Source: Nocardioides sp. CER19 (GTDB lineage Bacteria > Actinomycetota > Actinomycetes > Propionibacteriales > Nocardioidaceae). From it: a DNA stretch of 64,000 bases. Made by a program: the position numbers and the translations under genes. The DNA lies in assembly GCF_029846275.1 (NCBI RefSeq), contig NZ_JARVWS010000004.1:248001-312000 (forward strand), read 5' to 3'. The notes beneath the pieces were generated by a model. The model was not told where the DNA came from and searched no databases. It was given only the letters and a program-made list of their open reading frames with translations. Position 1 is the first letter of the stretch. Each line of letters begins with the position of its first letter. Shown piece by piece: positions 51,129 through 60,375 of the stretch.

Positions 51129-52943
51129 GTGCTGAAGCCGGTACCGCGTCCGACTCCGCCCGTCGTCTCGGACGCCGCGGGCCTGACGGTCATCGGCAGC
51201 GGTCTGCTATTGATCGCCCTGCAGCTCGTGTTCCGCGGCTGGGTGTCGCTGCACGGTTGGTTCTACTCCGACGACTTCGAGTTCCTCAGCGAAGCGTCCA
51301 ATCGAGGCCTCGGCCTCTCGTATCTCCTGACTCCCCATGACAGCCAGCTCATGCCGGGCGGGGTGCTGTTCGCGTGGCTCATCGCGCATGTCGGCCCCTT
51401 CAGCTGGACCTCGGCGTCACTGGTGCTGCTCGCCTTCCAGCTGTGTGCAGACCTCTGCTGCCTCTGGATGCTGCTGACCCTCTTCGGCCGCAGGTGGGCG
51501 TGCATCCCGTTCTTGTTGCTCTACCTGCTGTCACCGCTGACGATCACGGCATTCATGTGGTGGTCCGCTGCCATCAACCAGATCCCGGTCCAGGCGGCTT
51601 GCTTCGCGGCGGTGACGACCCACGTGCTCTACCTCCGCACCCGCCGCCGCCGGTATGCCGTCGCGACGGCGGTCATCATCGCCGCCGGCTTGTGCTTCTA
51701 CGTCAAGGCGGCGCTCATCCTGATCCCTCTCGTGGTGCTCACCTTCGTGTGGTTCCCGGAGCCGGGGCCGCACCGTTGGTGGAGGACCTTGAAGGCCCAC
51801 CGCTGGGTCGTGATCGGGTACGGCGCCCTGGCCGTCGCGTACGCCGCCTACTACGTCCTCCACGTCCCCAACCCGCTCTCCTCGGGCGGCTCGATCAGCT
51901 ACGGCGACATCTTCGACGCGATGTTCCGCCGGTCGCTCGGTCCGGTGCTTCTCGGCGGTCCGTGGACGTGGTCGGTGGACAACCCTCCGCTGGGGCAGGT
52001 AGCGACGCCGGCCTGGGCCGTCGACGCGGCTTGGCTGCTCATCGCTGCCGCCTGCTTCGTCCTCCTGGCGCGACGCCGGCATGCCTGGCGCGCCCTCGCG
52101 GTGGCGGTCCCCTACCTGTTCGCCACCTACCTCCTGACCGCCTGGGGTCGTGGCGCGACGCTCGGCGGCTTCGCCGGGCTCGAGCTTCGCTACCTCGCCG
52201 ACAGCATGCCGATCCTCGTCCTCACGCTCGCTCTCGCCATGCTGCCGCTGCGGCCCCCGCCCGTGGCGGAGCCGTCGTCAGCCGGACAGGACGCCATCCG
52301 GAGTCCTTACCTCTTCGGCGCCGTGACGGTCGCGCTGGCCGTCAGCGCCATGTGGTCCAACGTCCGATACGTCCAGCCATGGAACTCGCCATACCCGGCG
52401 AAGGCGTTCGCCCAGACCGTCGAGACTGCGAGCGCAGCGCAGCCGCTGACCGTGCTGGACGGGGAGGTGCCTGAGATCGTGCTCAGCCGGACGAGCTATC
52501 CGAGCAACCTGCCGAGCCGGCTCTTCCGCCCTCTCGGTGACCGGGTCGAGGCCGTGACCACCGGGACGGATCCGACGGTGCTCGACGACAACGGCCGACC
52601 CAGCGTTCCCGGCATCAGCGGTGGCGCCACCTCGGAGACCGGCCCGACACCGGGGTGCGGTTATCCGGTGTCGGCACGCGCGGTGACGGTGCCGATGACG
52701 GGGACGCCCGACTACTTCTGGTGGCTCCGGATCGGATACCTCACCGGCGCCGACGGCGAGCTCCGGCTGACCCTGGGAGGCACCACGCACCGCCTGCCCG
52801 TCGAGGCCGGGCTCCACTCCGTTTTCCTCCGCGGGAGCGGGTCGATACAAGATCTGTCCATGACGAGCAGCGACGCCGACCAGACGATCTGCGTGGACAA
52901 CGTCGCCATCGGGAACCTCGTGGCGTCGGAGCCGACCGGATGA
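51129..52943 (+). CDS. GT-C-like multi-pass membrane protein
   Basis: 604-aa membrane protein with about 10-11 helices (residues 15-430) and a soluble beta-rich C-terminus (about 450-604). After the first helix the loop carries GWFYSDDFEFLSEAS, an acidic motif at the position of the catalytic loop in GT-C (polyprenyl-phosphate-sugar dependent) glycosyltransferases. No closer family was recognised. GTG start at 51129; GATAGT lies 6 nt upstream. Its stop overlaps the start of the acyltransferase gene (ATGA), so the two are made together. Likely to modify an envelope polysaccharide. Confidence 0.7.
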   Translation: MLKPVPRPTPPVVSDAAGLTVIGSGLLLIALQLVFRGWVSLHGWFYSDDFEFLSEASNRGLGLSYLLTPHDSQLMPGGVLFAWLIAHVGPFSWTSASLVLLAFQLCADLCCLWMLLTLFGRRWACIPFLLLYLLSPLTITAFMWWSAAINQIPVQAACFAAVTTHVLYLRTRRRRYAVATAVIIAAGLCFYVKAALILIPLVVLTFVWFPEPGPHRWWRTLKAHRWVVIGYGALAVAYAAYYVLHVPNPLSSGGSISYGDIFDAMFRRSLGPVLLGGPWTWSVDNPPLGQVATPAWAVDAAWLLIAAACFVLLARRRHAWRALAVAVPYLFATYLLTAWGRGATLGGFAGLELRYLADSMPILVLTLALAMLPLRPPPVAEPSSAGQDAIRSPYLFGAVTVALAVSAMWSNVRYVQPWNSPYPAKAFAQTVETASAAQPLTVLDGEVPEIVLSRTSYPSNLPSRLFRPLGDRVEAVTTGTDPTVLDDNGRPSVPGISGGATSETGPTPGCGYPVSARAVTVPMTGTPDYFWWLRIGYLTGADGELRLTLGGTTHRLPVEAGLHSVFLRGSGSIQDLSMTSSDADQTICVDNVAIGNLVASEPTG

Positions 52944-54109
52944 GCCAGCAGCCGGCTCCGCGCGTCATCCCGGCGCTCGACGCGATGCGCGCCGTGGGTG
53001 CGCTGGCGGTGGTGGCGACGCACTGCGGGTTCAACGCGGGGATCTACGGCTCGGGCACGCTCGGCCACCTGGTCGCCCGGCTGGACGTCGGAGTCGCCGT
53101 GTTCTTCGTCTTGTCGGGGTTCCTGCTCTCTCGGGAGTGGCTCGTCCGGGCGGCGACAGACCGACCGGCACCCGGTGCTCGGCACTACCTCTGGAAGCGC
53201 CTTCTCCGGATCTACCCGGCGTACGTCGTGACGGTCGTCGTCGCCATGGTGCTCATCCCTGAGAACCGCGGCGCGAGTCCGCGCGAGTGGCTGATCACCC
53301 TGGGCATGGCGGGCATCTACACCGACGACCCGCTCCCGCGGGGCCTCAGCCAGACGTGGAGCCTGGCGACCGAGGTCGCGTTCTACCTGGTCCTCCCGCT
53401 TCTCATGTGGATCGTCGTCGGTCGGCGCATCAGGCGCCTCCGCGTCCTCTCGTGGCTCGTCGTGTTCGCCGCGGTCGCGTGCTGGTGGCTCCTCGACCTG
53501 TCCGGGCGGCTGCCACTGGGTGGAACCCCCGTCAACGAGTGGCTGCCGGCGTACCTCACCTGGTTCGGCGCCGGCATCGGGCTCGCGGCTGTTCACACCA
53601 GCCCCGGCCTGTTCCCGAGGGCGACCACGGCGATGCGCGCACTCGGCCGGAGTCCGGGCGCGTGCTGGACCGCTGCCATCGGCGTCCTCATGGTGGCGAC
53701 CACGCCCCTGGCGGGGCCGACGGCGCTGGTACCGGCGACGCCCGCGGAGGCCCTCGTCAAGAACCTGCTCTACCTGGTGGTGGGTGTGCTCCTGATCGTG
53801 TCCTCGGCGTTCGGCGAGGGCAGCTACGCACGCGTCCTGTCGCATCCGACCGCTCGGCACCTCGGCAGGATCAGCTACAGCGTCTTCCTCATCCACATGT
53901 CCGTGCTGCAGCTCGTCATGTGGATCACGGGGTACCCGCTGTTCGGCGGCCATTTCCTGGCGATCTTCGGCCTCACCCTCGTGCTCACCCTGCCTGCCTC
54001 CGAACTGATCTACCGGGTTGTCGAGCGGCCCTTCATGCGGCTGCGGCGCGAGCCGTTCGCGGGCGAGGCCACTGCGAGCGCCGCGCCGAGCGCAACGACC
54101 GCCGCGTAG
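52940..54109 (+). CDS. Acyltransferase-3 family membrane protein
   Basis: 389-aa protein with about ten membrane helices of the OafA/acyltransferase-3 type, which acetylates or otherwise acylates cell-surface sugars. The N-terminal PALDAMRAVGALAVVATHCGF contains the conserved catalytic-type His, RLDVGVAVFFVLSGFLLSREW and KRLLRIYPAYVVT follow, and the C-terminal LGRISYSVFLIHMSVLQLV matches the family. The start overlaps the GT-C-like gene stop by 4 bp. Its last 100 bp overlap the 3' end of the convergent DUF3367 gene, an unusually long antisense overlap. Confidence 0.9.
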   Translation: MSQQPAPRVIPALDAMRAVGALAVVATHCGFNAGIYGSGTLGHLVARLDVGVAVFFVLSGFLLSREWLVRAATDRPAPGARHYLWKRLLRIYPAYVVTVVVAMVLIPENRGASPREWLITLGMAGIYTDDPLPRGLSQTWSLATEVAFYLVLPLLMWIVVGRRIRRLRVLSWLVVFAAVACWWLLDLSGRLPLGGTPVNEWLPAYLTWFGAGIGLAAVHTSPGLFPRATTAMRALGRSPGACWTAAIGVLMVATTPLAGPTALVPATPAEALVKNLLYLVVGVLLIVSSAFGEGSYARVLSHPTARHLGRISYSVFLIHMSVLQLVMWITGYPLFGGHFLAIFGLTLVLTLPASELIYRVVERPFMRLRREPFAGEATASAAPSATTAA

Positions 54110-57100
54110 TGCGGCCAGGCCCACTCCCCCGCCCAACCCGCGAAGGCGCCCCACGGGCGGATCGCATATCCCGCGCCCGCGGCCAGCGGCCCGATGACCA
54201 CCAGCGCCCAGCTGATCTCGTCTGCTCCCACCCGGCGCGAGGCGTACCCGAGGGCCGCGCCGAGCGCTCCGGCGAGCAGTCCTCCCCACCCCGCCAGCAG
54301 GCCGCAACCGACCAGACCCAGACCCGTCAGGACGGGCACCGGCACCGACGCCGGAAAACAAGGCAGGAGCCGCTCGTCGCGGCGCTGACGGCGCACCAGG
54401 GCGACCAGCCAGAGCAGCAGGAGCAGTACCAGCCCGATCCCCAGACCAGCCCGGTAACGACCGTCGGGCGCGAACCGCACGTCGATCGGAGACGGGTCGC
54501 TCCGGGTCAGCCAACCCTGGCGCCAGCCGTCGAGGACCACAGGCTTCAACGCCCGGCCGGACTGCTCCGCCTCCCAGCCGGGGTTGGCGTTCTCGCGCTG
54601 GTCCACGACGACGGAATCGGTCGGCGCCCACATCGAACGCGTGACCGAGCCGGTCGACGCATCGGTCGCGTCCTGCACCCGTGCCAGCGGCGCGTCCGAG
54701 TGCCGGAGCACGAGGGAAGTCGGCGTGACCGTATCGCTGGATTGCACGCTCACCTCGTTGTCGCCCGCCGCGAGAGCGATGTCGCCGCAGGGCGACGCGG
54801 TCACCGGCCGCATCGAGTACAGATCGGCCGGTGAGCCGACGATCCTCGTCGGCACCTGCTGGTCACCCACGCGAATCGTCGGGCCGGAGCCGCAGGGCCA
54901 CACACGCTCCTCGTCGGAGAGCGTCAGCGTCCGCTGGGTGAGCGCGCCGAGACGAAGCCGGCTGACGCCTACCGGCAGGGAATGCCAGGCGCCGCTGTCG
55001 TCGGTCCAGGCCGCATCGGCGCTCGCCGTGATCTCCACGCTGAGATGCTGGACGGTGATGGGTGCGCTGAGCTCGCCCCGACCGCGGTCGTTCAGCGAGA
55101 CCTTCTCGCTGCCGCCGTCCCAGCTCACGAGCACCTCCGTGGGCCGGCGAACGGGTGCGGCCGGCGCGGCGGAAACCGTCAGCGTGCGCACGCTCCGCGC
55201 GCCGAGCCATCTCACGTCGAGCGTGGGATGGGCATCGTCAGCTGCCGCGATCCACGTCGTGCCGGGGCTGCCGTCGAGCGCGGCCAACCCCGACGCACGC
55301 GGATCGGCGACGCCGGTCGACGAGGCCTGGACGGAGACGAGGTAGTCCTCCTGCAGCATCCGGTCCAGTGCGGCGCCGGGCCGGGCGACGACTGACAGCG
55401 AGCCGACATACTGCTCCGCACTCGGCATCGTCACCACGCGCGTGAATCCGGCAGGCTCCTCAGACGGGCGGGCGCGCTCGGCGAGGCACGGCGTGCGGCC
55501 GTTGACTTCCACGCACCCGGTTCGCGCGTCCCACAACGCGTGGAGGGAGATCACCTCCGGAGAGCTCCACCCGTCCGGAAGCTGCGGTAGCACCAGCTGA
55601 CGGGACACGACCAGGCCCGGGACCGCGACCTCCGCCAACGACAGCTGCACGCTGCCCGCAGCCTCCACGCGCAGCCAGTCCGAGCGGCCCGTCGGCAGGG
55701 TGATGTTCCTCGATCGGCCCCGCGAGACGGTGACGGGCTTGCTTTCACCGGCGGCCGTTGCCACCCGTACGGTCGTCCGATCGGCGCCGACGTCGCCCAG
55801 CGTCAGCGTCACCTCCCTGAGGACACGCGCCTGCGGCAGCGTGATCCGCCACCAGGCTGAACCTCCGACCGCGTCGGAGACCCACTGGGTGGACGGGTCG
55901 CCATCGACCGCCGCGAACGGGAGCTCGCCCGTTCGGCTGCCGCCGATGGCAGTGGCGTCCGAGCGCGAGGAGGAAGCCTCGATGCTCTTGGCGCCGATGA
56001 GCCGCGTGGTGGTGCGCCAGCTCGGGTTGCGCGTCACTGCGTAGTCCTGCAGCCGGTTCCCGGTCCGGCGTACGTCCCCGTGGGTGCGCACCGCGGACGC
56101 GCCGTCGTGGATCCGGCCGAAGTTCTGCTCGCGGTCGAGCATCCCGTCCGTGAGCACGACAGGTCCGTCCGGCGTGGTCTTCGTCGGTACGTCGGCGGCG
56201 AGCTGCGTCGGCTCGTCGCCGAGCACGCCTTCATCGGCGAGATCGAGAAGGTCCTCCGGTCCTCCCACGACGACTGGCAGTGCGTCCGAGGCGACGGTCG
56301 ACGCACCGGTGTCGACGGCGTACACCTCGAGCGCCTGCCGGTGGCGCCGCCAGCCGGCGTTGATCACGAGGCGACCGGAGGGACCGCTGACGTACGGGTC
56401 ACCGCCGACGTCGGGACCGAACGCCTTCACCAGCCGTAGGCCGGGCGAGTCGGCGAGCGCCTGGAGCACGAGCGCATCGTCCGGGACGTCTCCGTCGGTC
56501 GCGAGGTCGTTGCGGACAACGATGTACCTGACCCCGGCCCGGCGCAGATACGGAGCGAGCCCGTCCGAGCCGCGGCCCTGCGCGAGCCGCGCCTCGAGCG
56601 CGTCGAGCATCCGGATGTTGCCTGCGGGCGCGAGCGGAACGGCGTTCCGCACCGCCCACGAGTCCGCTGCCAGGTACTGCGCGGGCTCGTCCCGCGGCGT
56701 TCCCCACAGGTAGTGCCCGAAGGACGAGCCCGGGGTCATCAGGGCGACGCCGCCCCCTTGCTCGTCGAGCCAGGAGACGGCGGTCGACCAGTAGGACGGC
56801 GTGCGGTCGACGCCGCCGCTCGGGGCGAGACGGCCCGTGTAGGCCGGCAGGGCCGCTCCGACGACCGCCAGGCACGCCAGCCCGGCCACCGCCCCGCCGA
56901 CCGGCAAGCTCCAGGTGCGGCTGGGCAGCCGCCACGCGCTGACGCGACGAGACGCAACCGCGATGTCGACGAGGTGGGCGATGCCGAGGACCAGCGGCAG
57001 GCGGACCACGGGGTCGAACTTGTGGGTGTTGCGCAACGGTGCGAGCGCGCCGTCGAGCGCGTCGTTCAGGGGGCCGGCCAGCCACCCCTGGACAGAGCCC

Positions 57101-58089
57101 TGGTGACCCATCGTGGTGAGGAACAGCCCGACCAGCAGGGCGAGCAGCAGGAACCGTCGCTCGGGCTGGCTGCGATGGACGATGCCGAGCAGGCCGAAAC
57201 CGATGAGCAGCCCTGCGTCGAGCGCCAGGAAGCCGATCGTGATGACGTCGTGACCGCCGGTCCAGCTCGGGTCGACGTACGGCACCCAGTCAGTGGTGCC
57301 GCGCAGGGCGTCGAAGACCGTCGCGGGGAACGTCGTGACGTCCGCGTTCTCGATGAAGTCGAGGAACGGGGGTGAATAGGCGCCGAGCATGAAGAGCGGG
57401 ATCAGCCACCATGCGGTTCCGAGCAGGGTGAACGCGCCCCACCAGCCCAGGAGCGACCAACGCCTCCTGTTGTTCGTCCGCGTGAGCAGCCACACCACGC
57501 CGAGCGGCAGGACCGCCGAGGTCGCCGCGGCATTGACGCCGCCGACCATCGACACCGCGACCGCAGAGAGCAACCCGGCCCGCCGCGTCGAGCCACCGCG
57601 GGAGCCGAGCACCAGCGGGAGCAGTACCCACGGAGCCAATGCGCTCGGCCAGGCCTCGATCGAGATCGGACCGACCGTCGTCAGCATCCGGGGCGAGGTG
57701 GCGTAGGCGAAGCCGGCGAGGATGACGGCGAGGTCGGAGCGCACGCCGAGGGCGCGCGCGACCCGGCCCGCACCGAGGAACGCGATGCACATGACGAGGG
57801 CGAGCCACAACCGCTGGACGACCCATCCCGGCAGGCCGGCCACGTGCCCGAGCGCGAAGAACGGGCCCATCGGCCACAGATAGCCGTAGGCCTGGTTCTG
57901 CAGCTGCCCGAACGCGGCCGTCGGGTCCCACAGGTGCAGGGCGCGACCGAGGAACTGGACCGGCGACACCGCGAGGTCGAACTTCGTGTCCGCGACCGTG
58001 AGGCCGGGTGACTGCAGGAACGCGATGCCGACCAGCAGCACGCACGCGGCCAGCAGCCGCACCCGATGGCGGGAGGGCACCGCAGTCAT
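54010..58089 (-). CDS. AftD-like arabinofuranosyltransferase homologue (DUF3367)
   Basis: 1359-aa membrane glycosyltransferase of GT-C fold. The N-terminal half has about 11 helices (residues 10-415, including DTKFDLAVSPVQFLGRALHLWD with the Asp/Lys loop and GYLWPMGPFFALGHVAGLPG). The middle part is extracytoplasmic and contains two discoidin/F5-8C-like modules: AAVDGDPSTQWVSDAVGGSA (about residue 715) and AALDGSPGTTWIAAADDAH (about 935). Two further helices end the protein. Size and order match mycobacterial AftD, which adds arabinose to arabinogalactan and lipoarabinomannan. ATG at 58089 overlaps the upstream methyltransferase stop (ATGA). The presumed acceptor here is unknown, since Nocardioides-like cells lack mycolyl-arabinogalactan. 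Confidence 0.85.
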   Translation of the reverse strand: MTAVPSRHRVRLLAACVLLVGIAFLQSPGLTVADTKFDLAVSPVQFLGRALHLWDPTAAFGQLQNQAYGYLWPMGPFFALGHVAGLPGWVVQRLWLALVMCIAFLGAGRVARALGVRSDLAVILAGFAYATSPRMLTTVGPISIEAWPSALAPWVLLPLVLGSRGGSTRRAGLLSAVAVSMVGGVNAAATSAVLPLGVVWLLTRTNNRRRWSLLGWWGAFTLLGTAWWLIPLFMLGAYSPPFLDFIENADVTTFPATVFDALRGTTDWVPYVDPSWTGGHDVITIGFLALDAGLLIGFGLLGIVHRSQPERRFLLLALLVGLFLTTMGHQGSVQGWLAGPLNDALDGALAPLRNTHKFDPVVRLPLVLGIAHLVDIAVASRRVSAWRLPSRTWSLPVGGAVAGLACLAVVGAALPAYTGRLAPSGGVDRTPSYWSTAVSWLDEQGGGVALMTPGSSFGHYLWGTPRDEPAQYLAADSWAVRNAVPLAPAGNIRMLDALEARLAQGRGSDGLAPYLRRAGVRYIVVRNDLATDGDVPDDALVLQALADSPGLRLVKAFGPDVGGDPYVSGPSGRLVINAGWRRHRQALEVYAVDTGASTVASDALPVVVGGPEDLLDLADEGVLGDEPTQLAADVPTKTTPDGPVVLTDGMLDREQNFGRIHDGASAVRTHGDVRRTGNRLQDYAVTRNPSWRTTTRLIGAKSIEASSSRSDATAIGGSRTGELPFAAVDGDPSTQWVSDAVGGSAWWRITLPQARVLREVTLTLGDVGADRTTVRVATAAGESKPVTVSRGRSRNITLPTGRSDWLRVEAAGSVQLSLAEVAVPGLVVSRQLVLPQLPDGWSSPEVISLHALWDARTGCVEVNGRTPCLAERARPSEEPAGFTRVVTMPSAEQYVGSLSVVARPGAALDRMLQEDYLVSVQASSTGVADPRASGLAALDGSPGTTWIAAADDAHPTLDVRWLGARSVRTLTVSAAPAAPVRRPTEVLVSWDGGSEKVSLNDRGRGELSAPITVQHLSVEITASADAAWTDDSGAWHSLPVGVSRLRLGALTQRTLTLSDEERVWPCGSGPTIRVGDQQVPTRIVGSPADLYSMRPVTASPCGDIALAAGDNEVSVQSSDTVTPTSLVLRHSDAPLARVQDATDASTGSVTRSMWAPTDSVVVDQRENANPGWEAEQSGRALKPVVLDGWRQGWLTRSDPSPIDVRFAPDGRYRAGLGIGLVLLLLLWLVALVRRQRRDERLLPCFPASVPVPVLTGLGLVGCGLLAGWGGLLAGALGAALGYASRRVGADEISWALVVIGPLAAGAGYAIRPWGAFAGWAGEWAWPHYAAVVALGAALAVASPANGSRRSRMKGRSTTR

Positions 58090-58850
58090 CGCTTGCGCAG
58101 CACCAGCAGCAGGTTCCAGGAGAGCACCTCGCGCAGGACCGGCACGCGCATCAGCCAGTGCGCCCACCACGGGTGGTAGCGCGGAGCGGCGAGCAGTACG
58201 TCGCCGGCCTCCTGCCGCCGCGCCCAGCGCAGCATCTCGGCGGCGGTGACGGCATACATCGACTCGCCGTACTTGTTCTTGGGCTCGTGACCGTGCTTCC
58301 GGCGGTACCGACGCCGGGCGTACCGGCCTCCGAGGTAGTGCCAGGGCGAGGTCTCGTGGCCGCCCCACGGGCCCCACCACAGGGTGTAGGACAGGAAGAC
58401 GACACCGCCGGGCTTCGTGACCCGAAGCATCTCGTCTGCCATCCGCGCGCGGTCCGGGACGTGCTCGAGGACGTTCGAGGAGTAGCAGACGTCGACGGAG
58501 CCGTCGGCGAACGGCAGCCGCATCCCGTCGCCGATCACGGTTCCCGTCGCCACCGTGCCCTGGCCGGACAGCTCGCCCACGTCGGCGTCGAGGGCGAAGT
58601 ACGTCGCCCCGGCGTGCGCAAACGCGTCGCGGAAGTAGCCAGGCCCACCGCCGACGTCGAGGACCGTCGCTCCGGCAAGATCGGTGTGCTGCGCGAGCTG
58701 GCCGACGGAGTCGCCGGCGAGCGCCGAGTAGAAGCGTCGTGGGTCGCTCTGCTCGTAGCGGAAGTCGTTGAAGAGCTTCAGCGACCGTCGCAGGGTGGGC
58801 GCCCACGCGCGGGCCACGACGGCCTGCGGTTCGGAGGTCTCGCGGCGCAC
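58086..58850 (-). CDS. Class I SAM-dependent methyltransferase
   Basis: 254-aa methyltransferase. Motif I is ATVLDVGGGPGYFRDAF (about residues 62-78), then YFALDADVGELS, DGMRLPFADGSVDVCYSSNVLEHV and a characteristic C-terminal half (LWWGPWGGHETSPWHYLGG, RRRYRRKHGHEPKNKYGESM). This second part is shared by methyltransferases found next to AftD homologues in actinobacteria (recalled, not searched). GTG at 58850 follows minus-strand TATGGT by 6 nt (leaderless). It overlaps the AftD-like gene by 4 bp, so both are co-translated. Confidence 0.85.
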   Translation of the reverse strand: MRRETSEPQAVVARAWAPTLRRSLKLFNDFRYEQSDPRRFYSALAGDSVGQLAQHTDLAGATVLDVGGGPGYFRDAFAHAGATYFALDADVGELSGQGTVATGTVIGDGMRLPFADGSVDVCYSSNVLEHVPDRARMADEMLRVTKPGGVVFLSYTLWWGPWGGHETSPWHYLGGRYARRRYRRKHGHEPKNKYGESMYAVTAAEMLRWARRQEAGDVLLAAPRYHPWWAHWLMRVPVLREVLSWNLLLVLRKR

Positions 58851-58856
58851 CGGCGC

Positions 58857-58862
58857 ACCATA
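58857..58862 (-). promoter_or_regulatory. -10 box TATGGT, leaderless type
   Basis: On the minus strand TATGGT lies 6 nt before the GTG at 58850 of the methyltransferase-AftD-like operon. Confidence 0.5.
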
Positions 58863-58983
58863 TACGACTGTCCTGAGACGAACGGCACAGCACGCTCGCG
58901 CGAAACCCCGATCGGTCGACGAGTGTGCAAAACGTCACAGGGTTGGTTACCCTCCGGTAGGTCCAAAGGTCCTGGGAGGGTCA

Positions 58984-60123
58984 GTGAACGGTCGCCACAT
59001 CGCCATGCTCAGCTGGCGCGACGTCGGCAATCCCGAGGGCGGCGGCGCCGAGCACTACCTCGAGCGGATCGCCACCGGCCTCGTCGAGCGCGGTGCGAAG
59101 GTCACGGTGGTCACCGCCGCCTACCCCGGCGCGCCGGCCGAGGAGACGATCGACGGCGTGCGTTATGTGCGCCGCGGCGGCAAGCTGACTGTCTACCTCG
59201 CCGCACTGCTGGTGCTGCTGCGTCGGCGCCTGCCGGGCGGCATCGGGCGGGTGGACGCGGTGGTGGACGTCCAGAACGGCCTCCCCTTCTTCAGCCGGCT
59301 CGTCACCCGCCTTCCGGTCGTGGTGCTCGTCCATCACGTGCACCGTGAGCAGTGGCCGGTCGTCTACCCGGGGCGCGTCGGCCGCATGGGGTGGTGGATC
59401 GAGTCTCGGGTGGCACCACGCCTCTACCGGCACTGCCAATACGTGACGGTGTCGCGGGCCAGCAGGGACGAGCTGTGCCGGCTGGGGGTGGACATCGCCC
59501 GCATCGCGGTGGTCCACAACGGCGCCGACAGCGCCGTCGTCGACCGGCCGGAGCGCACCGCGCACCCGAGCATCTGCGTCGTCGGGCGGCTCGTCCCGCA
59601 CAAGCGGGTCGAGCTCGCGATCGACGCGGTCGCCGCGCTGCGGTCCGAGCTCCCCGAACTGCGGCTCACCGTCGTGGGCTCCGGATGGTGGGAGGACGAG
59701 GTCAAGGAGTACGCCGCCCGCAGGGGCGTCGCGGACGCCGTCGAGTTCACCGGGTTCGTCGACGAGGCGACGAAGGCCGACGTCTACGAGCGCTCGTGGG
59801 TGATGGCGCTCCCCTCGCTCAAGGAGGGCTGGGGGCTGGTCGTCTCCGAGGCCGCGAGGTTCGGCACACCGACCGTCGCGTTCCGCAGCGCCGGTGGCAC
59901 CCAGGAGTCGGTGTCCGACGGCGTGTCAGGGCTGCTCGTCGACGAGCCGGCCGAGTTCGTCGAGGCGCTTCGGCTGGTGCTGACCGACGACGTGGAGCGC
60001 AAGGAGTTGTCCCAGGGTGCACTCGCACACGCCGGCGAGTTCAGCTGGACCCGGTCGAGGGCTGCGTTCGCCGACGTCGCGGAAACGACGATGGCAGGCG
60101 GGCTCACCGCGACGACCGACTGA
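58984..60123 (+). CDS. Glycosyltransferase family 4
   Basis: 379-aa cytosolic GT-B enzyme. The N-terminal domain has MLSWRDVGNPEGGGAEHYLERI and VHHVHREQWPVVYPGR. The C-terminal domain binds the nucleotide sugar: VVHNGADSAVV, VGRLVPHKRVELAIDA, and the E-x7-E motif in LPSLKEGWGLVVSEAARFG (about residues 280-298), followed by PTVAFRSAGGTQESV. A retaining transferase using GDP- or UDP-sugar is expected. GTG 58984 has GGGAGG 5 nt upstream, a strong ribosome binding site, in contrast to the leaderless divergent gene. A 17-bp hairpin follows. Confidence 0.9.
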   Translation: MNGRHIAMLSWRDVGNPEGGGAEHYLERIATGLVERGAKVTVVTAAYPGAPAEETIDGVRYVRRGGKLTVYLAALLVLLRRRLPGGIGRVDAVVDVQNGLPFFSRLVTRLPVVVLVHHVHREQWPVVYPGRVGRMGWWIESRVAPRLYRHCQYVTVSRASRDELCRLGVDIARIAVVHNGADSAVVDRPERTAHPSICVVGRLVPHKRVELAIDAVAALRSELPELRLTVVGSGWWEDEVKEYAARRGVADAVEFTGFVDEATKADVYERSWVMALPSLKEGWGLVVSEAARFGTPTVAFRSAGGTQESVSDGVSGLLVDEPAEFVEALRLVLTDDVERKELSQGALAHAGEFSWTRSRAAFADVAETTMAGGLTATTD

Positions 60124-60155
60124 CGCGGCTGCCTCGCGGCAGCGACTCGCGCATG

Positions 60156-60193
60156 ACAGAGCCCGGGCCACCTTGCGGTGGCCCGGGCTCTGT
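60156..60193. terminator. Bidirectional terminator
   Basis: Perfect 17-bp stem ACAGAGCCCGGGCCACC / GGTGGCCCGGGCTCTGT with a TTGC loop, between the converging GT4 and DUF2613 genes. Confidence 0.85.
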
Positions 60194-60197
60194 TCGA

Positions 60198-60359
60198 TCA
60201 GCGGCTGCCGTAGGCGATCGTCGACGACTGCGACACGCTCCCCGGATGATCCGGGGACGACTCGACCGTGTTGTTGACAAGCCCGACGACGGTCACCGTC
60301 GCGACGGCACCACCAGCGATGATGCTGGCGATCGTGCCGATGAATCCGAAACTGAACAC
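60198..60359 (-). CDS. DUF2613 small secreted/membrane peptide
   Basis: 53-aa protein with one hydrophobic helix (about residues 3-25, FGFIGTIASIIAGGAVATVTVVG) and a Ser/Asn-rich tail (NNTVESSPDHPG...). It fits DUF2613, the family of mycobacterial Rv0236A, which sits next to aftD (Rv0236c). The GTG at 60359 is chosen because GGGAGGAG lies 6-7 nt upstream; a longer frame to 60389 lacks this. It follows the GT-C-like gene by 16 bp on the same strand. The conserved proximity to AftD suggests a shared envelope role. Confidence 0.78.
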   Translation of the reverse strand: MFSFGFIGTIASIIAGGAVATVTVVGLVNNTVESSPDHPGSVSQSSTIAYGSR

Positions 60360-60375
60360 AGGCGTCTCCTCCCAA

